DNA from: Cristatella mucedo | Taxonomy: Eukaryota > Bryozoa > Phylactolaemata > Cristatellidae | Assembly: GCA_009760855.2 (NCBI GenBank) | Contig: WPIO01000003.1 | Span: 4,481,501 to 4,497,500, forward strand | Length of the DNA stretch: 16,000 nucleotides | Direction of reading: 5' to 3' | In this document: one piece after another, positions 9,219 through 16,000 of the stretch | Numbering within the stretch: the stretch's first letter is position 1 | Layout of the letters: every line of letters begins with the position of its first letter | Program-made: the position numbers and the translations under genes | The notes under the pieces: generated by a model | Seen by the model: the letters and a program-made list of their open reading frames with translations, nothing else | Database searches by the model: none | Told to the model about the DNA's origin: nothing

Positions 9219-9465
9219 CACATCATTTAGGAGTCCATGCGATTTGTTCCCGGTGCTTATGGCTGCCGACACTATAGATGCTGCTACTAATCATATTTTA
9301 ATTTCACCCCGGGCATGCCACATCAGGTGAGAGTACGCTAGTAGACATTGAGCATGCTGCCACTAACCATTGTATCAATCTTTTTATGTAGTATGTGAAA
9401 TGTGCCTAGCATGAGATTAAGGTTTCAGAAAGTGCTCTACAAGTGTAATAATATAAATATAAGTA
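9219..9465 (+). mobile_element. LINE 3' UTR and tail, plus strand
   Basis: CATCATTTAGGAGTCCATGC (about 9219) aligns with the GCATTTAGTGGGTCCC junction downstream of the ORF in the 13391-14420 copy. GTGCTTATGGCTGCCGACAC follows, then GAGCATGCTGCCACTAACCA (about 9348-9367) and the decayed hairpin region (GAAATGTGCCTAGCATGAGA to AAAGTGCTCTACAAG, about 9397-9443). It ends in an AT-rich tail. The order and orientation match the plus copy at 4235-5300. No coding sequence is left. Confidence 0.78.
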
Positions 9466-10349
9466 TCAACTATGTGGGTTTTATTGGTGATATTAGTAAG
9501 AATGCTTCATTTAGTACCTATATTTACCATCTAAACTGTGAACGTCCTCTCATAGAATGATCTGATGAAATGTAGTATTACTAAAATTGAGTGTTGGTTA
9601 CTTTATTTTCCTACTAGGTGATTATGAATTCACGCGAAGATAAAATATATGCAAAATATGCTGCTACCAGTTGTAATCAATGTTCTTTACCCGAAAATTC
9701 TCATTGAGGGGCGTGCCTTTGACTCATTGGACTCTCATTTAATGTTGTACAAGTAAATGAACAGTGTGACCTTGACTAAGTACTGATCATCCTGGGGTAC
9801 CATACATTTAGGACATTCTGAAAGCTGCGGAGGAAATCTTTATATTTCTAAACCGTGAGCTTTACCTACTACTGATTCTTTTGCTCGCCTTCACCAAAGC
9901 ATTTCTGAAATCTCTCACCTCTATATTAACGAATGTTTTTTGCGTGCGAACTCGTTCATTCACAACCATCCAACCAGTAACAAACTGGGCACACATCATA
10001 AAAGTGACTCATTGTTTCCTGTGGCATGGTCTATTGGTTGAATTAGGAGCCTTCAGGAATATTGCAATCGCATCATTGTCCCATCTGAATCTATAACCCA
10101 CAATGAGAATATTTTCGGACGAACTACGTGAAAGCCATTCCGATGCTCAAAGATTGGCATATAAACTGATGCAGGCTATGGCCTCTGGATCATGTATGCA
10201 AAGCTCAAGAACTCACCTCCACGAATCTTTTTTCTGTTCGTGTCACCCAGAGAAGTGTTTCAAAAATTAATCAACTGCAGAAAACTGCAACAGCACCTGA
10301 TTTTGATGAAGTTAAAGAAAAGTCCGAGTCGTTTGAAGAAAATGTGTAG
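9466..10349. other. Unassigned stretch
   Basis: The 71-codon open frame at 9881-10096 (plus) is unrecognised. A 21-base segment at 10005-10025 is identical to 2374-2394 inside the LINE endonuclease remnant, but the flanks do not align, so I do not call a LINE here. Confidence 0.45.
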
Positions 10350-10505
10350 CCCTCGTTTGGAACTCTAGTTAGAGTGCTCGCCTTAAGCAACCGAAGTGAT
10401 AGTATCTTACTAAGACGAACAAGGTCGTGAGCTAGACCCTGGTGGTTTAGTTGATGGACCACGACGGAACTTTGCTTCCCTTCAGGTGCTCTACATATTA
10501 ATTAT
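10350..10505 (+). mobile_element. tRNA-derived SINE, plus strand
   Basis: The head reads TCGTTTGGAACTCTAG then TTAGAGTGCTCGCCTTAAG, close to the common invertebrate SINE head in which GTGGCTCAGTGG is followed by TTAGAGCGCTCGCCT. The A box is at about 10358-10368. A B-box-like segment, GAGCTAGACCC (10429-10439), follows AAGGTCGT and has two changes from consensus. The 3' part (about 10480-10505: CAGGTGCTCTACATATTAAT) weakly resembles the end of the LINE family's 3' hairpin. The head is well supported, the body and boundaries less so. Confidence 0.65.
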
Positions 10506-10817
10506 GTTTTGATATTTATTTTACATTATATTAAGCCGCATGAAGTATTGCTAATGGACTATCTATTTAGAAAAAATCAAATGTGAGAGACTGATCCGCT
10601 GTCCAAGCAATTTGCTGGCTTCAGTTTGGGCTTACTGTGCACTACTACAAGATGTGCTAGATTAAGACTTTGCTTCTATTTAGAAATGGCTTCAGTGCAC
10701 ACATTTAGTAGGCTCTGAGTTAAAATATGTCACCCATGCTCGCTCAACCTGAATCTTTGGATTATAGAATCTCATGAATTGAATTGCGTAGCTGCCTCTT
10801 CCGATTTTCAAATGTTA
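10506..10817. other. Unassigned AT-rich stretch
   Basis: No domain, tRNA-like box, tail or notable open frame was seen on either strand. Confidence 0.5.
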
Positions 10818-10920
10818 TAATAACAATATTATTACACTTCAAAAAGCGCCCTCAGAAAACTCAATCTCTTTCTATGTGCACCACATTTGCAGCAAAGTAA
10901 CTACGATCAAATGATAATAT
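10818..10920 (-). mobile_element. LINE 3' terminal fragment, minus strand
   Basis: AAAGCGCCCTCAGAAAACTC (about 10843-10862) matches AAAGCGCCCTCAGAGAACTT at 13424-13443. The next block, ACATTTGCAGCAAAGT (about 10883), matches ACATTTGCTGTAAAGT at 13465-13480. The tail at 10815-10835 is ATT/ATA rich. One hairpin arm is intact (10843-10850) and the other has decayed. Only about 100 bases of the LINE 3' end remain. Confidence 0.82.
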
Positions 10921-11962
10921 ATGACGTTCGCTTCTCACCCAAAAATATTTTGCATGTATTTCTTGGCGTATTACGTGTGCTGCATAGGAATTGTGTCAAA
11001 ACCCGCACAGGCACATTTAGAAGCAGGCTGCAAGTTGGCTGCAAAGCAAAGATTTCCAACGAGGAAGCAGTGCATGGCACAGCCGCTGAGGCAGGCGAAT
11101 ATTTGCAGTACAAACTTGTTGCAGTTCTAAGCCAGGCAATGTGTTGTCTTTCGAAAGCCAAAGAAAATTAAATGAGATGACAGGCTTTGCCAAGAGTAAC
11201 TAACAAGAAATTAAAATGCGTTCGAGCTCCCAACTGAAAGCCGTATAACAAACGAGTGAGAAACTTGGTTATGGACCGGCCAAGTGTATCCTTAGGTACC
11301 TGTTCAACCATGAGCGTTCAGGCTGACAGCAGGCCGCACTGCCCCCGAAGCAGGCGACTTTCCACAGAGCTTACAGGCATTTGTGTGTACCAGTTTAATT
11401 CCAAGTTAAATTTCCAACTCGAAGATAATATGCCCAAAATCGGCTCGATTATGCACACAATTAACACTTTGAAAAAAGAGCAAGCCCTGTCACCAATTTA
11501 AAGGTTTAACCTCACATGTTAATATCGTCTCACCTGTGGAAACTAAGCCGTTTTGGGAGTGAATTATACACTCCGAGAGTCTCTTAACTGAACGATTCTT
11601 ATATAGCTTGCAATGGAAGTGTTCAACTGCATTAAGCAAAAGGAATGAAAAGAAATTTGATAACAAGCTGGAATGATAATTCCAGGTGGGTGCTCATTGA
11701 ACACCATGTGCAACTGAGGCTCGTCGGGCTCAACCAAGCACAACGAATAACCAATTTGAAGTGAGAGGATAAAAGGCCTCCAAAATAGTAGGCAGAGTAT
11801 TCGAGATAAATAGCCAGTAGCTTGAGAGAGTGCAGTACTAAAGCAGATACGAGACGGTCTCAAAGCGATTCTAGGAGGGAGAGGACTGTGTAGATAGTGT
11901 GGGGAGCAAATTGAGAACAAACGGTAGAGCTTGCAAACAACCTTTGCGTTTGATTATGAGAA
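10921..11962. other. Unassigned stretch with several unsupported open frames
   Basis: Open frames at 10887-11171, 10921-11130 and 11256-11501 (plus), and at 10907-11161 and 11564-11920 (minus), overlap or face each other. None has a recognisable motif. Overlap on both strands suggests chance openness in a locally less AT-rich stretch. Exons of an unknown gene cannot be excluded. Confidence 0.4.
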
Positions 11963-12338
11963 CGGCGTTTCATTGATGAAAGGCGAGTGTGCTCTGCTGG
12001 TAAGATAATCGACAATGTGCCCGATTCGATTGTGGTCGGAATGAATGACCTTCTATTGGAATTGGATGCTCAGTCTATCCTGGCAAATTGTGTGTCTCAC
12101 CCACCGTTTGAGGGTTTAGCCTTGTTTTCTTTACCCTACTAAGTGCTTGATTCAGTTAGGCTGCGTGCCGAAGTAGGAACGGAGATTCAAGTTGAGACTG
12201 ACCCGTTTTAACTGCCATTCGTAAGACTCTGTATGTTGGCCGATGCACAGTCTTTGTTGGAAGGAGTGGAGGAGGAGAAACACACCACTGCAGCCAATCT
12301 GCCAACAGAGCAGGCCATCACGGCATGCCCTACCATTT
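11963..12338 (+). pseudogene. Stop-poor, protein-like tract of unknown identity
   Basis: One plus-strand frame runs for about 125 codons with only two internal stops, both TAA (12140 and 12209). It closes with a third TAA at 12338. The translation is compositionally protein-like: IIDNVPDSIVVGMNDLLLEL near 12000, VRLRAEVGTEIQVETDPF near 12155, and SLLEGVEEEKHTTAANLPTE near 12251. I do not recognise a family. It could be a decayed coding exon, a retroelement fragment, or chance. No start codon with context, splice signals or conserved motif can be asserted. Confidence 0.3.
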
Positions 12339-12536
12339 AATGGCGACGGAACTATTCATTATTGCAGTTACCTAGACATTGTTGTTAGCTCGGAGTTTAG
12401 GCAACAGAAGACATGTGAGCAGATGTATATAGTCACACTGAATGCCTGAATAATGAACTCTAGCGTTATGCTCCATAGAAGAAGTCGTGGGAGTTTTGTG
12501 AGGATAGTTCATTCTTACCTTTATACCCCGGCAATA

Positions 12537-12923
12537 TAAGCTGAGGCAGCATTTCGGTTCTTCTCTCTGGTCCTCTCGGTCTTGGTGGCAGCGGCGGCAG
12601 CGGCCGCAATGGTTTGGAGGCTTTTCTCGCCCCTTCACCCATGCTGCAAGAAAATGCACTGAACGAGTTTCAAGCATCTGATTCAAGGTTTGGTATTAAC
12701 ATTGAAGCAGCACCACCTTTCGCCAAACTACACATATATAACGGGAGTTCGTAGATGGGCTGGCATCCTTGCAGGCCTTTCACCAGTCCCCTAACTGAGA
12801 ACGGGAATGTCGGTAAGGCCTCAGTTTGGATATCTGTTTAATGCTAAAGAACTCTTTAAGCGTATCGCGTTTTTATCACTTTCAAGCGATCCAACGCTAG
12901 TGAGTTCTGTTCAACATTACCTC
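12537..12923 (+). pseudogene. Stop-poor tract with a hydrophobic poly-alanine segment
   Basis: One plus-strand frame from 12537 to the TAG at 12924 has only two stops (TGA 12660, TAA 12792). It starts EAAFRFFSLVLSVL then V followed by seven alanines and MVWRLF, a hydrophobic stretch that could look like a signal or membrane segment. Later it reads TGVRRWAGILAGLSPVP and SVRPQFGYLFNAKELFKRIA. The alanines come from a GC-rich GCG/GCA/GCC run at 12588-12608. No family is recognised. The opposite strand also holds a 104-codon open frame over 12372-12686, so the openness may reflect composition. Low confidence. Confidence 0.25.
12588..12608 (+). repeat. Short GCN run, GC-rich
   Basis: Seven consecutive GCN triplets with a NotI-type GCGGCCGC core stand out from the AT-rich surroundings. 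This is a short imperfect trinucleotide repeat. Confidence 0.7.
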
Positions 12924-12924
12924 T

Positions 12925-13321
12925 AGTGACGCACGTTGGCAGATCACAATATATGAGAAACTAACTCGCTCCATTGAACAATTTCTATCATTTGGTTCAC
13001 CCGGAATCGAAAATGAACCGATAGCAGATTGAGCAGCTGTAGACCTGGAGATCACCTATGGAGCAGCTCTGCATGCTACTGGCGATCCTTCGGATTGAGA
13101 CATAATCTCTTAAAATGACCAGCCAATCTAAGCTTGCTTGTAGGAAATACGTGGAACCCATTCAGCCTATTTAAAGTATAATGAAGATATCGTACTTAGA
13201 GTAGTTTCGCTGCACATGGTAGGGCGAGGTACGGAACCAAATCTACGATATTTGCACATAAAAGATAGTTTTAAAATGGTTGCATTGCTTTTCATTGCGT
13301 CTAAGTGTGACATAATATTAA
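12925..13321. other. Unassigned stretch
   Basis: Nothing recognised on either strand; stops are frequent in all frames. Confidence 0.5.
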
Positions 13322-13390
13322 AGGCCGTAACATCTCAAGAGGTAAGGTCGTGGATTTGAATTATGCAGTTCAGTTGCAAGTGGTGGTACT
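13322..13390 (+). mobile_element. SINE fragment (family A), plus strand
   Basis: AAGGTCGTGGATTTGAATTA (13344-13363) matches the AGGTCGTGGGTTTGAATCCT block of the SINE at 1300-1430, with the B box around 13352-13362. CAAGTGGTGGT (13377-13387) matches its body exactly, with about 15 bases fewer in between. The A-box half is missing or unrecognisable. The fragment runs straight into the TAA/ATA repeat that is the tail of the opposing LINE. Confidence 0.62.
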
Positions 13391-13416
13391 AATAATAATA
13401 ATGATAATAATAATTC
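13391..13416 (+). repeat. TAA/TGA microsatellite (LINE tail)
   Basis: A run of TAA triplets with one TGA interruption. Read on the minus strand it is the ATT-rich 3' tail of the adjacent LINE, probably made by repeated copying of the 3' end during integration. Confidence 0.85.
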
Positions 13417-13422
13417 ACTTGA

Positions 13423-13465
13423 TAAAGCGCCCTCAGAGAACTTAAATCTCTCTCTAGGCGCTTTA
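13423..13465 (-). repeat. LINE 3'-terminal hairpin, reference copy
   Basis: TAAAGCGCC (13423-13431) and GGCGCTTTA (13457-13465) form a perfect 9-bp stem. An inner AGAGA/TCTCT stem (13435-13439 with 13451-13455) closes an 11-base loop, separated from the outer stem by an asymmetric internal loop. It sits immediately before the ATT-rich tail, where CR1/L2-type RTs are thought to bind template RNA. Confidence 0.85.
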
Positions 13466-13629
13466 CATTTGCTGTAAAGTGAAATGCCATTGAATGGTAA
13501 GTAAAATCATGCTTGAAAAACAAACGAAATGAATAGTATGGTTAGGGGTGACATGCACAGGGTCAGCATGCAAATGTGGTTAGTGGCAGCATGCACAGTG
13601 TCAGCACGCATAAGCACATCAAGGACGAA

Positions 13630-14115
13630 TCACAGGGACCCACTAAATGCTGTCCTAAGTAGGTGTGTTTTTAGGTTCCTTTTAAATGTGGTCAGGTCAG
13701 GGGATGTTCTGACGCAGGTCGGGATGGAGTTCCAGGATGTGGGAGCATACGAACTAAATGCACGGTCTCCAGAGGATTTAAGGTTTGAATGAGGTATTTC
13801 TAGACTGTTGGATTCCGAAAAACGGGTGGTACGACGCTTGGCCTGATGGGGTAGTATATCTGAGAGATAGGCTGGAGCCATAGAATGAAGGGACCTAAAA
13901 GTGAGCGACAAAACCTTAAAGTCAATCCGTTGCTTGACTGGTAGCCAGTGCAGGTCGGCGAGAAGTGGAGTAATTTGGCAAATGAGACGCTCACGACAGA
14001 CAAGCCTAGGTGCAGAGTTTTGCACCAGCTGCAATCGCCTGATCGCACATGCTGGTAGGTCAGTAAGCAGTGAGTTGCAAAAGTCGAGACGGGATGTCAC
14101 GAATGTATGGACCAA
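13630..14115 (-). pseudogene. LINE ORF2 C-terminal domain, open for 161 codons
   Basis: The frame shows the usual CR1/L2 order: FVTSRLDFCNSLLTDLPACA (codons 4-23), then RRLQLVQNSAPRLVCRER, ITPLLADLHWLPVKQRIDFK (about codons 48-67), LTFRSLHSMAPAYLSDIL, SGDRAFSSYAPTSWNSIPTC, and TFKRNLKTHLLRTAF near the end. This region lies after the RT; its role is poorly known and probably involves RNA binding during target-primed reverse transcription. The methionine at 14115 is an internal residue and not a true start: the 5' continuation lies in another frame at 14318-14136. It is a fragment, not an expressed gene. Confidence 0.9.
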
Positions 14116-14135
14116 CTTGGACGTGGTATCTTTAT

Positions 14136-14318
14136 CTAAACAAGCCCGAATTTAGCAATGTTATGAAGCTGAAAATAGGCGGATTTGACTGTGGAGCTGA
14201 TATGGTCGTCTAGCGAGAGGTCGCTTTGGAATATGACACCTAGATTTCGAGCTGATTCAACTGAAGATATGCTGGCAGAGGTAATTTTGAGAGTCAGCCT
14301 TTCCAATCTCTGGATCAC
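14136..14318 (-). pseudogene. LINE ORF2 segment upstream of the C-terminal domain
   Basis: This 60-codon frame reads RLERLTLKITSASISSVESA then RNLGVIFQSDLSLDDHISST, the block that follows the RT palm in CR1/L2 elements. It ends in a stop at 14136 caused by a frameshift relative to the 161-codon frame that continues the protein. The preceding residues extend to about 14400 with two stops in a row. Confidence 0.85.
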
Positions 14319-14420
14319 ACTGGGTTACTAGCAGTTAAGGCTATTCTGATGCTGTCCAATCAGGCCATTAAACCAAGTTTCCATGGTCTTGGCAATGCGT
14401 GCATAGCTGGAATTACGGCA

Positions 14421-15519
14421 CAATTGTTATTTTAAGCCAGTCTCAACACTCTGTGGCCACGTTTCCCACGGCACCATTGCCAGTACTCAACCTCTAACTG
14501 AAGCAAATTATAAGCCAAATAAAGTTGCAATATAAATCATAGGGATATTCTTGGATTTTTATACTCATTAGAAGACATTTTTAAAATAACACAGATTTAT
14601 ACTACTGGCAGTGACACTCAGATTGCAGGAGCTAGACGAAATCCGCGATTCTAGCCCTCTGGTTTATGAGTCCGTAGTAGTTTTTGGCTTGACCTCTTCA
14701 CTGCAACTTTTTCGAAAAATCATCACTCTGATTTATATACAGCGTACCTCATCGATGCTTTGAAAAAAACGAAAAACGCCACGGTACTTTGAAGAGTGGC
14801 AGATTCCGCATCACTCCTCCTTCCCATTGACTCCTGAGGTACGGCTGAACTACTAGATACCACGTCTTTCACGAAATCAGTCAACTTAACTCGATTGCTA
14901 CTCCGAGCATCAATGCACTAGCCCTATTGCCTTCCCCCGATTCGGCCGCATAGCTTCTAGAGTGCTAGCCCCAAATGAGACAACCACAAGTACTGGTGTG
15001 TTTACCTCCAAAGTTATTGCTTTTAACCGATATTCGTCTAAATTGCAACGGGCTGTGTAGACGGTGCAAAATTCATTCTGTCAATTATCCAAATAGAAGA
15101 ATATTTATGAGTAACGAACTCGAGATTTGTATAATTTTGCAACAATTTTCCAGTTAACAAATCAGACTTATTAATGTTCGAAGATGACTCCACATAATTA
15201 GTTTTCCATAACGGCTTGACTTTCGGACAGTCTGGATGCTTAAAAGGCCTGTTTAGATTAAGAATAGTCATCCATGTTCTATCAATCTAGTTTTCAACCG
15301 GGTATATCATGTTCAGTCTTTTCATTCTACCACTGGCCAGGCCTTTGAATCAGCAAGTCTTCCTAGTCTCGATTCGCCGATTATAGACTAGCTTAAAAAA
15401 CAGGGGCTAATTTTATCATCAAGTTACGATACTTTTTGCCACAAATCTGTGAATGAGCCACTTTGAACTGTCAGTCCCTTGAAATTCAGATGGCCCTTGT
15501 AGAAAATATAGTAGCACTA
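14421..15519. other. Unassigned stretch
   Basis: No domain, tRNA-like boxes or simple repeat was found. Open frames at 14975-15157 (plus) and 15038-15271 (minus) overlap each other and are unrecognised. Confidence 0.5.
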
Positions 15520-15530
15520 TCTAGCTGGTT

Positions 15531-15541
15531 TGGTCGAGTGG
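15531..15541 (+). promoter_or_regulatory. Pol III A box of the SINE
   Basis: TGGTCGAGTGG fits the TRGYNNARNNGG consensus. It is followed by TTAAGGTGC as in Ser/Leu tRNA D-arms. Confidence 0.8.
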
Positions 15542-15581
15542 TTAAGGTGCCCGCCCCGACCAAGTTCTGACTGAGGCCGTA

Positions 15582-15591
15582 GGCTCGAGCC
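15582..15591 (+). promoter_or_regulatory. Pol III B box of the SINE
   Basis: GGCTCGAGCC differs from GGTTCGANCC at one position and lies about 50 bases after the A box, within the range for tRNA-like internal promoters with a variable arm. Confidence 0.7.
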
Positions 15592-15602
15592 TCGAGGCAT
15601 AT

Positions 15603-15651
15603 GTGAAGCGACTAAATAGAGAATATGTTCTCTTGGGGCCCTATTAAATGA
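15603..15651 (+). repeat. LINE-type 3' hairpin carried by the SINE
   Basis: AGAGAA (15618-15623) pairs with TTCTCT (15628-15633) over a four-base loop, corresponding to the inner stem of the LINE hairpin. The outer arm (GAAGCGACT, from 15604) is recognisable, but its partner has changed to GGGGCCCTA, so the outer stem no longer pairs well. Confidence 0.7.
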
Positions 15652-15671
15652 ATTATTATTATTATTATTAT
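15652..15671 (+). repeat. ATT microsatellite tail of the SINE
   Basis: Consecutive ATT triplets directly after TGA, matching the tail type of the LINE copies in this window. Confidence 0.9.
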
Positions 15672-15672
15672 C

Positions 15673-16000
15673 TTTCTCTTTTTGTCTCAGGTCGTATACA
15701 GAGGGATATAAGTGTACACATGAATTAGACCTGATCGTCACTTTATCAAAGTGCATGCTGAAAACACACTTTGGAAATGTATTGCAGTGCTACTGAGCTA
15801 TCGGAAGCATACGATTGTGGCTGGACTACTAAGTATACCTGCAATACCTAGAGCTAAACTCAGCTCATCCATGACTGGTGGCCACGCTTTTTGCTTTGGG
15901 CCTGCATAGCTACTCTTTTGCAGCCTCTGCTACATGATTGCTCACGTTGATTTCAAGTTTGATCTCTTTTTTGCCTCACTAGATTCATTTAATTTGAACC
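15673..16000. other. Unassigned stretch to window end
   Basis: No feature recognised on either strand. Confidence 0.5.

Larger units (their letters stand above)
13391..14420 (-). mobile_element. Best-preserved copy of the CR1/L2-like LINE family, 5'-truncated
   Basis: On the minus strand this begins in the post-motif-C region (IAKTMETWFNGLI, about 14400-14365) and then gives the NLGV block (ARNLGVIFQSDLSLDDHISST). After one frameshift a 161-codon frame covers the post-RT C-terminal domain. The stop lies near 13630. The GCATGC-rich 3' UTR occupies about 13630-13480, the terminal hairpin 13465-13423, and an ATT-rich tail 13412-13391. Few lesions make it the youngest copy here. The upstream RT catalytic motifs and endonuclease are absent, as expected from 5' truncation, so it cannot move by itself. 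Confidence 0.92.
15520..15672 (+). mobile_element. tRNA-Ser/Leu-like SINE with a LINE-derived 3' end
   Basis: The head contains TGGTCGAGTGG (15531-15541), a full A-box match, in the context TGGTCGAGTGGTTAAGGTGC typical of class II (Ser/Leu) tRNAs. GGCTCGAGCC (15582-15591) is a B box with one change. The stretch between does not fold into a convincing anticodon arm, so this is a SINE head and not a tRNA gene. From 15603 onward the sequence aligns with the 3' end of the LINE family at 13391-14420, through the hairpin and into an ATT tail (15652-15671). It would be transcribed by pol III and reverse-transcribed by the LINE. Confidence 0.85.

Noticed and set aside
9047-9277. Open frame with a 15-histidine run as a histidine-rich protein gene
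   Set aside because: The histidines come entirely from a CAT/CAC microsatellite, and the downstream part is LINE 3' UTR. No family motif or start context supports a gene.
10887-11171. 94-codon plus-strand frame as a small gene
   Set aside because: Its start lies inside the LINE tail fragment, the opposite strand is open over nearly the same interval, and the translation has no recognisable motif.
11564-11920. 118-codon minus-strand frame as a gene or LINE C-terminus
   Set aside because: I looked for the LINE blocks (GDRAFS, WNSLP, FKxxLKT) and found none. The translation is not recognisable, and an open run of this length is plausible by chance.
12372-12686. 104-codon minus-strand frame as a gene
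   Set aside because: It has cysteine/arginine-rich low-complexity content from the GC-rich run, no motif, and it overlaps two plus-strand stop-poor tracts.
13391-13416. CRISPR-like or tandem array
   Set aside because: It is a simple TAA/ATT microsatellite belonging to a LINE tail; there are no spacers and the setting is eukaryotic.
13901-14155. Plus-strand and alternate-frame open readings over the LINE C-terminus
   Set aside because: They are shadows of the minus-strand LINE coding sequence, which has clear family blocks in the other frame.
15526-15600. A functional serine or leucine tRNA gene
   Set aside because: A and B boxes are present, but there is no convincing anticodon stem or acceptor pairing, and the sequence continues into a LINE-type 3' end with an ATT tail, which fits a SINE.

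Overview
The window looks like ordinary repeat-rich nuclear DNA of a non-vertebrate animal, probably a marine or aquatic invertebrate; I cannot name the species. The evidence is negative and positive. There are no long open frames, no operon-like packing, no rRNA and no intact tRNA gene. Instead there are many decayed copies of CR1/L2-type non-LTR retrotransposons (LINEs) and several tRNA-derived SINEs, often ending in ATT-type microsatellite tails. No host protein-coding gene can be supported from the sequence alone; exons of a spliced gene could be present but unrecognised.

Layout. 1-1299 holds nothing I recognise. 1300-1683 (minus) is a LINE 3' tail followed at once by a tRNA-derived SINE. 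2235-3990 (plus) is a decayed LINE with the end of an endonuclease domain, a linker and the first half of a reverse transcriptase (RT), joined by an internal deletion to the last residues of its C-terminus and 3' UTR. 4235-5300 (plus) is a second copy of the same family carrying the RT thumb/C-terminal part, the 3' UTR and the terminal hairpin. 5301-6835 is unassigned. 6836-6960 (minus) is a weak 3' UTR scrap and 7105-7255 (minus) a SINE. 8560-8985 (minus) is the C-terminus of a different CR1/L2-like LINE. 9158-9208 is a CAT microsatellite, followed by a LINE 3' UTR copy (9219-9465, plus). 10350-10505 (plus) is another SINE and 10818-10920 (minus) a LINE tail. 11963-12338 and 12537-12923 are two unrecognised tracts with few stop codons. 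13322-13390 (plus) is a SINE scrap that meets the tail of the best-preserved LINE copy (14420 to 13391, minus). 15520-15672 (plus) is a tRNA-Ser/Leu-like SINE.

How the parts work together. The repeats form one system. One LINE family accounts for at least six copies or fragments. Its 3' end carries a GCATGC-rich UTR, a short terminal hairpin (TAAAGCGCC paired with GGCGCTTTA) and an ATT-rich tail. The hairpin is conserved between copies, with one compensatory base-pair change and one G-U wobble. The 3' end of the SINE at 15520-15672 aligns with this LINE 3' end through hairpin and tail, so it is probably mobilised by the LINE's reverse transcriptase. This SINE/LINE pairing is the most informative thing in the window. 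I found no sign of a novel defence, metabolic or regulatory system.
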